Shown one piece after another: positions 50,330 to 57,410 of a stretch of 64,000 nucleotides of DNA. The notes beneath the pieces are model-generated. The model was not told the origin of the DNA and did no database searches. It was given only the letters and a program-made list of their open reading frames with translations. Location of the stretch: assembly GCF_030811595.1 (NCBI RefSeq), contig NZ_JAUSRB010000002.1, positions 4,402,001-4,466,000 of the forward strand, read 5' to 3'. The DNA is from Streptosporangium brasiliense. GTDB lineage: Bacteria > Actinomycetota > Actinomycetes > Streptosporangiales > Streptosporangiaceae. Position 1 is the stretch's first letter. Every line of letters begins with the position of its first letter. A program made the translations under genes and the position numbers.

Positions 50330-52785
50330 CTTCGATCTTCCGTCGTAGGGGAGCTCGGCTCGGGGGATCCGTCCGGCCGGGGTTGGAAGGCGTCGTCACC
50401 GGTCCGGCGCCTGCGGGACTGCCGCTGGAACGCGCCGATCGTGGCGCTGGACCGGCCGGGCTGGTCGCGTACGGCCCAGGCCTCCTGGCCGGCCTGCCCG
50501 TCCCCGTCCGCCGGGACCCTGAGCTCGGTGATCAGGTTGGCCTGGCGCACCCGCTGGGGCAGCGGGTCGCGGCCGGACGGCAGGGGCGCGGCGTCCCGAT
50601 CCGGTGATCCGGCGGCGGGCGCGGTCACGTACGCCATCGCGCGTCCCCTGGAGCGGGTCGGCAACTGCGTGTCCTCGTGGGGCGGGCGGGGACCGGCCGC
50701 GTCCTGCTGCGGGTGGGGTCGCGGACCGGTGGGGTCCCGGGGGACATCCTCGGGAGCCGCGGCCGGCCCGGGTACCGCGCGGGGGCGGTCCACCACCAGC
50801 GATTCCGGGAGCAGCACGATGACCCGGGTGCCGCCGAAGGCCGACGGCCGCAGTTCCACCTGGAGACCCAGGCCCGCGGAGAGCCGGGCGACCACGTACA
50901 GGCCGAGACGCACATCGTCGGCCTGGGTCATCACATCGAGCTGCGGCGGCGACTGCATCAGGGCGTTGGCGGCGGCGTACTGCTCGGGTTCCATGCCCAG
51001 ACCGCGGTCCTCGATCTCCACGGCGAGGCCCCGGCTGACCGGTGCGGCCCGCACCTCGACGGGGGTCACCGGCTTGGAGAAGGCGGTGGCGTTCTCCATC
51101 AGTTCCGCCAGGACGTGGACCAGCGGTCCCACCCCGCGCTCGGCCACCCAGGGGTCGCCCTCGACGTCGATCGAGATCCGTCGGTAGTCCTGGACCTCGC
51201 CCTGCGCGGCGCGCAGTACGTCGAGCAGGCGTACCGGCTTGCGCCAGCGGCGCTGAGGCTGGCCGCCGCCGAGGATCACCAGGTTCTCCTCGTAGCGGCG
51301 CAGCCGGGCGGTGAGGTGGTCCAGGTCGAACAGGCCCTCCAGCACCTCGGGGTCCTCGTGCCTGCGCTCCAGCTCGTCCAGCTTCTTCAACTGAAGGCCG
51401 ATGAGGATCTGGGTACGGCGGGCGATGCGCTGGAGCATGCGTTGGAAGCCGCGGTGCTGTTCGGCCTGCCGCACGGCGGTGAGGACAGCGCTGCGGCTGG
51501 CCAGATTGAGGGCCTGCCCGAGCTCGCCGAGCTCGTCGGGGGTGGGCTCGACCAGGTGCACCTCCGCGTCCACGTCGACGTCCTCGCCGCGCTCCAGCCG
51601 GGCGACCACATCGGGCAGCCGCTCCTGGAGTTCGTGGGCCTCCTCGCGCAGGTGGAGGATGCGCCGGCGAAGAATGGCGGTGAGACGCCAGCTGGTGACG
51701 ATGACCAGGCCCAGGGCGAGCACGCCCACGGCGGTGATGCCGATGAAGATCACGAAGAGCTGGTTGGCGTGGCCGTAGCCGATCCTGGCGACGTTCTCGA
51801 GCCGGAGGCTGAGGAGTTGCATCAGCTGCTCGGTGACCGTGTCAACCGCGGCGCGCCACACGGGGCCGACCTCGCGGAGTGTCACCGGGCTGCTCTCGGC
51901 GCCGGTCCCGGGGGTGACCAGCCGCCCCTCCAGGGCGGTCATGGTCTCCCACGCCTTGCTGGCCGTCAGCGTTGCGTACTTGCTCTCGTTGCCGGTGAGA
52001 CTGGGGATCACCCGGGACCGCAGGAGGTGCTTACTGGTGCCGAGGGCGTCGGCGACGAGGCCGTACTCCTCCCTCGTCAGGCGCCCCTTCTCCCAGCCGC
52101 GGGCCAGAACGGCGTGTTGGCGGCCGATCATGTCGACGGCCCAGAAGAGGTCGACCAGCGTCTGCGCCTTGCTGGTCACCTCGGCGTGATCGGTCTGGCT
52201 GAGGGCGCTGAACACGCTGAGGTCCGACTCGATGACTCCGCTGTAGTAGTCGAACGCCTTCTGCTCGCTGGACCAACCGGCGTCCACCGCCTGGCGCTGC
52301 TGGTCGAGGAGTTCGAGGCCGCGTCCGGTACGGGCGATGGCGTCGGCGAGCCCCTCCTGCGCGTCGGTGGTGTCCAGGGCGGTCAGCGGACGGAAGGCGC
52401 TCACGGCCTGGTCGGTCAGCACGCGCTGCTCGGCAAGCTTGTCGCGGGTGGTGCTGCGGGGGCCGGCCTGCATCTCCGCGGTGAGCTGCCGCTCCTTGTC
52501 AAGGCTGAAGAACAGGTCGGCCGCGGGGCTGCCGACAGTCGTGGTGGCCAGGTCCAGCTGGACCTTCTCCGTCCGCCACTGAGAGGACAGCTGGTACATG
52601 CCCGAACCCAGCAGTGGGGTGAAGGTGATGCTCGGTACGAAAACGATGATGATCAGCACGGTGCGCAGTGGCAGTCGGCGGGCACCGGCCAGCCGCCGCG
52701 GCCGGCCGCCGGTCGCCCCCGGCAGCCCGTCCCCGTCGCCCACGATTTCCGTTCTTCGCCGCCCGACCCTGCCCAACCTGGCCAC
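50326..52785 (-). CDS. cvnA: Conservon sensor histidine kinase-like CvnA with NIT sensor
   Basis: 819 aa from GTG 52785, which has GAGGAGAG 10 bases upstream; the frame could extend to a TTG at 52836 but that start lacks a ribosome site. TM1 near residues 40-60, an extracytoplasmic nitrate/nitrite-sensing (NIT)-type helical domain (DKERQLTAEMQ), TM2 (LFVIFIGITAVGVLALGLVIV), HAMP, and HATPase_c with ELMENATAFSKP and DRGLGMEPEQY. No conserved phospho-His box is obvious, as usual for CvnA. Pro/Arg-rich C-terminal tail. First gene of cvnABCD. Confidence 0.92.
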   Translation of the reverse strand: MARLGRVGRRRTEIVGDGDGLPGATGGRPRRLAGARRLPLRTVLIIIVFVPSITFTPLLGSGMYQLSSQWRTEKVQLDLATTTVGSPAADLFFSLDKERQLTAEMQAGPRSTTRDKLAEQRVLTDQAVSAFRPLTALDTTDAQEGLADAIARTGRGLELLDQQRQAVDAGWSSEQKAFDYYSGVIESDLSVFSALSQTDHAEVTSKAQTLVDLFWAVDMIGRQHAVLARGWEKGRLTREEYGLVADALGTSKHLLRSRVIPSLTGNESKYATLTASKAWETMTALEGRLVTPGTGAESSPVTLREVGPVWRAAVDTVTEQLMQLLSLRLENVARIGYGHANQLFVIFIGITAVGVLALGLVIVTSWRLTAILRRRILHLREEAHELQERLPDVVARLERGEDVDVDAEVHLVEPTPDELGELGQALNLASRSAVLTAVRQAEQHRGFQRMLQRIARRTQILIGLQLKKLDELERRHEDPEVLEGLFDLDHLTARLRRYEENLVILGGGQPQRRWRKPVRLLDVLRAAQGEVQDYRRISIDVEGDPWVAERGVGPLVHVLAELMENATAFSKPVTPVEVRAAPVSRGLAVEIEDRGLGMEPEQYAAANALMQSPPQLDVMTQADDVRLGLYVVARLSAGLGLQVELRPSAFGGTRVIVLLPESLVVDRPRAVPGPAAAPEDVPRDPTGPRPHPQQDAAGPRPPHEDTQLPTRSRGRAMAYVTAPAAGSPDRDAAPLPSGRDPLPQRVRQANLITELRVPADGDGQAGQEAWAVRDQPGRSSATIGAFQRQSRRRRTGDDAFQPRPDGSPEPSSPTTEDRR

Positions 52786-52827
52786 GTGCAGGACACTCTC
52801 CTCATCGATCGGTACGTCTATGACAAA

Positions 52828-52847
52828 AATCGCCAAAGTAGGCGATT
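52828..52847. promoter_or_regulatory. 7-6-7 inverted repeat upstream of cvnA
   Basis: AATCGCC (52828-52834), spacer AAAGTA, GGCGATT (52841-52847). Symmetric site in the 211-base gap between cvnA and the divergent Sua5-like gene; candidate operator for one or both. Confidence 0.5.
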
Positions 52848-52983
52848 GGTTGCCCGATAGTAGCCATACGGCAGTTGGGGCGGAAGCCCCCGTTCCACCG
52901 TCCAGGCCGTCCCGTCAGCCATCCGGTGGCTGCTGTGGACGGACCGCGCGGCCCCACGGATCGTGGTGAGGAGCATCCGCTTC

Positions 52984-52989
52984 TAAGCT
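52984..52989 (+). promoter_or_regulatory. -10 TAAGCT, probable leaderless start
   Basis: TAAGCT ends 7 bases before the ATG at 52997; no Shine-Dalgarno sequence lies between. Confidence 0.45.
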
Positions 52990-52996
52990 CCCATGC

Positions 52997-53617
52997 ATGG
53001 CAAGGTACTTCGACGTGCATCCGGACAACCCGCAACCTCGGGCCCTCCGTCAGGTGGCGGACCTCGTCCGCGCGGACGGGCTGATCGCCTACCCGACGGA
53101 CTCGTGCTTCGCGCTCGGGTGCCGACTGGGCAACCAGGAGGGCATCGACCGGATCAGGGAGATCCGCCGTCTCGACAGCGGCCACCACTTCACCCTGGTG
53201 TGCCGGAATTTCGCGCAGCTCGGCCAGTTCGTCCACGTCAGCAACGCGCTGTTCCGCTCGATCAAGGCGGCGACTCCCGGCAGCTACACGTTCATCCTGC
53301 CGGCGACGAAGGAGGTGCCGCGACGGCTGCTGCATCCCAGGAAGAAGACCGTCGGCGTCCGGATCCCCGATCATGCCGTCACGCAGGCGTTGCTGGCCGA
53401 ACTCGGCGAACCACTGCTGTCGAGCACCCTGCTCCTGCCCGACGAGACCGAACCCATGACCCAGGGCTGGGAGATCAAGGAAAGGCTCGACCCCGTGGTG
53501 GACGCGGTGATCGACGCCGGTGAGTGCGGCGCCGTGCCGACGACGGTCGTCGACTTCTCACAGGCCGGACCCGAGATCCTCCGCAGGGGCGCCGGAGACC
53601 CGTCCCGCTTCGAGTAG
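52997..53617 (+). CDS. Sua5/YciO/YrdC-family protein
   Basis: 206 aa YrdC-type fold: LVRADGLIAYPTDSCFALGC (nucleotide-binding), the segment HHFTLVCRNFAQL, VGVRIPDH and TVVDFSQAGPEILRRGAGD. Closest in pattern to YciO, a paralogue of the tRNA threonylcarbamoyladenosine enzyme TsaC. Acts in tRNA t6A metabolism or a related nucleotide reaction; the true TsaC is probably elsewhere. Confidence 0.88.
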   Translation: MARYFDVHPDNPQPRALRQVADLVRADGLIAYPTDSCFALGCRLGNQEGIDRIREIRRLDSGHHFTLVCRNFAQLGQFVHVSNALFRSIKAATPGSYTFILPATKEVPRRLLHPRKKTVGVRIPDHAVTQALLAELGEPLLSSTLLLPDETEPMTQGWEIKERLDPVVDAVIDAGECGAVPTTVVDFSQAGPEILRRGAGDPSRFE

Positions 53618-53678
53618 CACGGCCGTCGCCGTCCAGGGTGCCGCCGCTGCGGCCCTCGCCCATGCTCCCGCGGTGGAC

Positions 53679-54458
53679 TCAGTGGACGGAGAATCCGCCG
53701 TCGACGAAGATCGACTGCCCGGTGACGTAACCGGAGGCGCGGCTCGCCAGGAACACCGCCGCGCCCGCGAAGTCCTCGGCCAGACCGTTGCGTCCGACCA
53801 TCGTGCGCGCGGCCAGCGCCGCCACCTTCTCGGGGTCGGACGACAGCCGTGCGTTGAGCGCCGTCATCACGAATCCCGGCACGAGCGTGTTGCAGGTGAC
53901 GCCGCTCGACGACCACGCCTCGGCCTGCGAGCGCGCCAGTGACTCCAGCGCTCCCTTGGAGACGCCGTAGGCGCCGCTCTGCACGAACGCCCGGTGCGCC
54001 TGCTGGGAGCTGATGTGGATGATCCGCCCGAACCCCCGCTCCGCCATACGGGGGCCGAACCGCTGTCCCAGAAGGTGGGGCGCCTCCAGATTCACCGCCA
54101 TCGTGACGTCCCACACGTCCTCGCCCAGCTCGCCCATCGGCGGGCGCAGGTTGATCCCGGCGCTGTTGACGAGGATGTCGGGCTCTCCGAACGCCTCGAC
54201 CGCCTTCTCGGCCGCCAGGCGCACACCGTCGCGTGTGCTCAGGTCCGCGCTCACCCAGGCCGCACGGCAGCCGTGGGCCGTCAGGTCGTCGACCGTGGCG
54301 ATCAGGTCCGCCTCCTTGCGCGCCACGACCACGACACTCGCCCCCGCGCGCGCGAGTGCCTCGGCTATGGCGCGGCCGATGCCGGAACTTCCGCCGGTCA
54401 CCATGGCGACCCGGCCGTCAAGGGAGAACAGTTCGGACAGGTAAGGCTGGGTGGTCAT
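53679..54458 (-). CDS. SDR-family oxidoreductase
   Basis: 259 aa from ATG 54458. Motifs: TGGSSGIGRAIAEAL, VNSAGINL, and YGVSKGALE with catalytic Tyr and Lys; the end GQSIFVDGGFSVH is typical of gluconate/3-ketoacyl-type SDRs. The nearest -10 (TAAAGT) lies 8 bases before the ATG, so the transcript is likely leaderless. Substrate unknown. Confidence 0.9.
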   Translation of the reverse strand: MTTQPYLSELFSLDGRVAMVTGGSSGIGRAIAEALARAGASVVVVARKEADLIATVDDLTAHGCRAAWVSADLSTRDGVRLAAEKAVEAFGEPDILVNSAGINLRPPMGELGEDVWDVTMAVNLEAPHLLGQRFGPRMAERGFGRIIHISSQQAHRAFVQSGAYGVSKGALESLARSQAEAWSSSGVTCNTLVPGFVMTALNARLSSDPEKVAALAARTMVGRNGLAEDFAGAAVFLASRASGYVTGQSIFVDGGFSVH

Positions 54459-54466
54459 GCCCGCAC

Positions 54467-54472
54467 ACTTTA
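54467..54472 (-). promoter_or_regulatory. -10 TAAAGT of the SDR gene, probable leaderless start
   Basis: TAAAGT on the leftward strand ends 8 bases before the ATG at 54458. Confidence 0.4.
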
Positions 54473-54546
54473 GAGGATCGATTCCGGACCGTTGGGGGAG
54501 GCCGGGAGTCGGCCCACGGGCCGGCTCCACCGGCCGTGGGCCGGGC

Positions 54547-55014
54547 TCAGCCGCCCTGGGACCAGACGCCCTCCCAGCCGGAGCACCTGCCGGTGACCCT
54601 GGTCGAGGTCCCCCGGCAGACCTTGGCCTGGGCGGACAGCATGTAGCCGGCGTTCACCCGGAAGGCGAGGGTCCGTGACTGCGAGCAGTTCTTGAAGGTC
54701 GCGGTGCGGTGCCTGCCCCTGTCCGTAAGCCACTTGATCTTCAGCCACGAGCAGGTGCGCGCCCCTCCGCCGTCGTACAGATCGCCGGAGATCCGCAGGC
54801 CGGAGCCGGTGCTCCGGACGGCGCCGCCGGCCCAGCCCTTGGTGTCGGAGGAGGCGGTCGGTCCCCAGTGCCGGGTCCCGGCCGCGGAGACTCCGGCAGC
54901 CGCGGAGACCCCCGGGGTGGTCACGGCGGTGGACGCCGTGGCGGCGGACGGCAGGCCGAGCGCCACGACGGCGGCGGTGGTGAGTCCGAGTGAGAAGCGC
55001 AGGGCGCCACGCAT
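54547..55014 (-). CDS. Small secreted protein
   Basis: 155 aa. Signal peptide at residues 1-27 (ALRFSLGLTTAAVVALGLPSAATAS). The mature part has four Cys (CSW, NCSQS, VCRG, RCSGW) that could form two disulfides, and a beta-rich Trp/Gly composition. Family not recognised; small exported Cys-containing proteins like this are frequent in actinomycetes. Confidence 0.75.
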   Translation of the reverse strand: MRGALRFSLGLTTAAVVALGLPSAATASTAVTTPGVSAAAGVSAAGTRHWGPTASSDTKGWAGGAVRSTGSGLRISGDLYDGGGARTCSWLKIKWLTDRGRHRTATFKNCSQSRTLAFRVNAGYMLSAQAKVCRGTSTRVTGRCSGWEGVWSQGG

Positions 55015-55111
55015 GGGTCTGTCTCCTGAAGCCTGAAGAAGGTGGGAGTTGTCTGCCCGTCAAGAGATAGGGCAGCGGGCTTGCAGGTGACTTGGGAGTC
55101 CTTGCAACGGC

Positions 55112-55510
55112 TCACCCGCCCCCGGGCCGGTCCCGCCGGTCCGGGGCCGCCTGGCGGAGCGCGTCGTCGGCCGTGGGGTGGATCTCGAAGGCCTTGCGGA
55201 GGCCGGTGATCGTCAGCACGCGTGCCAGCGGTCCGTGGACGCCGCTGAGCACGAATCGGGTGCCGGTCGCCTCGCCGTGCTGCAGTGCCGAGACCAGCTC
55301 GCTCAGTCCCACCGAGTCGCAGAAGGTGACCTCGGTCAGGTCCACGATGAGGAGGGGCGTGCCGGGCCCGTCCCAGACGCGGTGCAACTGCTCTCGCAGG
55401 AGCGGGGCGGAGTGGAACCCGAGCTCTCCGCCGACGCGGATGACGGCCGCGCCCTCATGGAGGTCGCACGAGATGGTGAATGCCGAGCCATGTCCGGCCC
55501 CGAACAACAT
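55112..55510 (-). CDS. STAS-domain anti-anti-sigma factor
   Basis: 132 aa single STAS domain of the SpoIIAA/RsbV type. The phosphorylatable Ser lies in FCDSVGLSELV near residue 67. Works by binding an anti-sigma kinase in its dephosphorylated state. Paired with a second STAS gene upstream across a 28-bp repeat tract; no anti-sigma gene is adjacent. Confidence 0.88.
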   Translation of the reverse strand: MLFGAGHGSAFTISCDLHEGAAVIRVGGELGFHSAPLLREQLHRVWDGPGTPLLIVDLTEVTFCDSVGLSELVSALQHGEATGTRFVLSGVHGPLARVLTITGLRKAFEIHPTADDALRQAAPDRRDRPGGG

Positions 55511-55562
55511 GATGAGCTCCTCACGCCTGCGGGCTTCAGGGCAGGCGTGTACCTTCCTACCA

Positions 55563-55646
55563 GTCCCGAGGGGTCCGGCCGTCCCCGCCGGTCCCGAGGG
55601 GTCCGGCCGTCCCCCTCCGGCCCTGAGGGGTCCGGCCGTCAGCGGG
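55563..55646. repeat. Three tandem 28-29 bp repeats between two STAS genes
   Basis: The unit GTCCCGAGGGGTCCGGCCGT plus a variable tail occurs at about 55563-55590, 55591-55619 and (one changed base) 55620-55646. The third copy covers the stop of the upstream STAS gene. May fold into mRNA hairpins affecting the downstream gene. Confidence 0.75.
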
Positions 55647-55995
55647 CGGCCAGCGACCGCAGCGCCTCGTCCAGGGTGCCGAAGACCGGCAGCCGGGCCG
55701 CCAGGCCCGTGATGCGCAGCAGCCGCGCCGGCTGCGGGGTCGGATCGGCGTAGACGACGACCGCGTCGCCGTCGGCCAGCCGCCTGCGCATCGCCAGCAG
55801 CGCGGCCAGCCCGGGGGAGTCGATGAAGGTGAGCCCGGAGAGGTCCACCAGGGTCGCGGGCCGGGAATCGCCGGTGAGATAGTCGTCCACCCAGACCCGC
55901 AACTGCGCCGCGGTGTTCACGTCCAGCTCCCCTTCGGGCCGCAGGACCATCGTCGTGCCGTCGGACCTCACCCGCAGGCGCAGAGCATCAGTCAT
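55639..55995 (-). CDS. STAS-domain anti-anti-sigma factor (second)
   Basis: 118 aa STAS domain: GTTMVLRPEGELDVNTAAQLRVW and the phospho-site FIDSPGLAALLAMRRR. Its C-terminus overlaps the third 28-bp repeat. 46 bases downstream of the methyltransferase on the same strand. Confidence 0.88.
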   Translation of the reverse strand: MTDALRLRVRSDGTTMVLRPEGELDVNTAAQLRVWVDDYLTGDSRPATLVDLSGLTFIDSPGLAALLAMRRRLADGDAVVVYADPTPQPARLLRITGLAARLPVFGTLDEALRSLAAR

Positions 55996-56041
55996 AGCGG
56001 AGCCCCTTCTCTTCCCCTCTCGCTTCCCCGCCCGCGGAGGA

Positions 56042-57235
56042 TCAATCGTCTCCCCGGCGGAAACCGCCGGCGTCCCAGGACAGCGCGAGCGTGGTGTGCC
56101 GCTTGGGGATGAGCAGCCCGCCGGCGGGCACGGTCGCGACGTGGGCGTCGACGCGCAGCCCGGCCGTCATCGGCCGGCCCGCTCCGTCCCACGCCTGGAC
56201 GTGGGCGACGAGATCGGCGCCGAGCCTCACGCGGCCGGGTCCGAAGGCCCGCACGGCCGGCGCGTCGTAGGTGTCCGGCTCCAGCACGCAGAGGCTGTCG
56301 CCCTCGATGATCCCGACGACCGTCTTGAACCCCCGATGGTCGAGGAGGCCCGACGCCAGCCGCCCCGGCTGTGTTTCGGACAGCGCGCACCAGCGGGGTT
56401 CGTGCACCGCCAGCCACAGGCTCAGCCCGTCGACGAGCTGTGCGTGGCCCGCGTCCACCCCGGTGGGCAGCTCGGTGACCGGACCGTCGAGGGCCGCCAG
56501 GACATCGCCGATCTCGCCTCCCTCCGGCAGCGAGATCGTGAGGTCGGACCCCTGGTCCAGCACCCGGACCGTCTCCGGGCCGGCGAAGGGACCCCGCATC
56601 CGCATGAACCCGCAGGGCACCACCGACCGGCTCGTCCAGTGCCCGTCCGCCCGTTCCAGCGCCACCGAGCGCTGCACGCCGTGCAGGTCCAGCGGGACGA
56701 CGATGCGCCCGCCGGGCCCGAGCTGCTCCAGCCAGGCGGGGGCGAGGTCCCACACCCCGACGGTGGCGATCACCCGGTCGTAGGGCGCCTGCGGCGCGTA
56801 TCCCTCCGCGCCGTCCCCGCACACCACGCTCACCCCCGCGCAGCCGGCCCTGTCCAGGTGCTCCCGGGCCCGCGCGACCAGGTCGGCGTCGATGTCGACG
56901 CTCACGACCCGGCCCTCCGGCCCCACCAGGTGCGACAGCAGCGCGGCGTTGTAGCCCGTCCCCGCGCCGATCTCCAGCACCCGCTGTCCCGGCTCCAGGC
57001 CGAGCTGGTCGAGCATCAGGGCCATGATCGCCGGCTGCGAGGAGGAGCTGATCGGCCTGCCCTCCGCATCGCGCTTGGTCACGATGGCGTCATCCCGGTA
57101 CGCGGTGTGCGGGGGGACCTCCGGCAGGAACACGTGCCGGGGCACCGCCCGCAGCGCACCGGCCACGGCCCGGCTGATCCCGCGCTCGCACACCTGCGCG
57201 ACCAGTTCCTCCCGCAGCTCACGCCAGTCAGTCAT
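56042..57235 (-). CDS. PCMT-like methyltransferase of the FxLD-associated type
   Basis: 397 aa. N-terminal PCMT fold: VPRHVFLPEVPPHTAYRDDAI, SSSQPAIMALMLDQL, VLEIGAGTGYNAALLSHL (SAM site), VVCGDGAEGY and a C-terminal extension of about 170 residues with HEPRWCALSE. Proteins with this extension are often annotated as methyltransferase of the FxLD lanthipeptide system (protein-L-isoaspartate methyltransferase homologue). No lanthipeptide dehydratase or precursor gene is visible here, so it is an orphan. TAGGAT (near 57280, leftward strand) is its likely -10. Confidence 0.82.
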   Translation of the reverse strand: MTDWRELREELVAQVCERGISRAVAGALRAVPRHVFLPEVPPHTAYRDDAIVTKRDAEGRPISSSSQPAIMALMLDQLGLEPGQRVLEIGAGTGYNAALLSHLVGPEGRVVSVDIDADLVARAREHLDRAGCAGVSVVCGDGAEGYAPQAPYDRVIATVGVWDLAPAWLEQLGPGGRIVVPLDLHGVQRSVALERADGHWTSRSVVPCGFMRMRGPFAGPETVRVLDQGSDLTISLPEGGEIGDVLAALDGPVTELPTGVDAGHAQLVDGLSLWLAVHEPRWCALSETQPGRLASGLLDHRGFKTVVGIIEGDSLCVLEPDTYDAPAVRAFGPGRVRLGADLVAHVQAWDGAGRPMTAGLRVDAHVATVPAGGLLIPKRHTTLALSWDAGGFRRGDD

Positions 57236-57410
57236 CGCCGACCTCCAGGAGCCTCGCCCTTCCCGCGCTCGGACGGATCCTACGTCCGGACCGGGCCGGG
57301 CGGACGGTCCCGTACCGGGCGGATCATGCCGCGCCCGGACGGAGCCGTGCGCGCCGGAGTCCCGTCCCGGCCGGGATCACGCGCCTTCACCCCCGGCGCG
57401 AGCCGTACGC

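Noticed and set aside
52786..52836. TTG start at 52836 for cvnA
   Set aside because: GTG 52785 has a strong ribosome site (GAGGAGAG) at 10 bases, while TTG 52836 has none and would include the inverted-repeat region.
50677..52860. 727-codon frame on the plus strand
   Set aside because: It is antisense to the well-supported cvnA and has biased Leu/Gly/Arg composition without any domain.
55563..55646. CRISPR array
   Set aside because: Repeats are directly adjacent without unique spacers and there are only three copies; no cas genes.
57236..57410. Lanthipeptide precursor upstream of the FxLD-type methyltransferase
   Set aside because: I found no short frame with a leader and FxLD motif in this gap; it holds GC-rich repeats and a promoter-like TAGGAT only.
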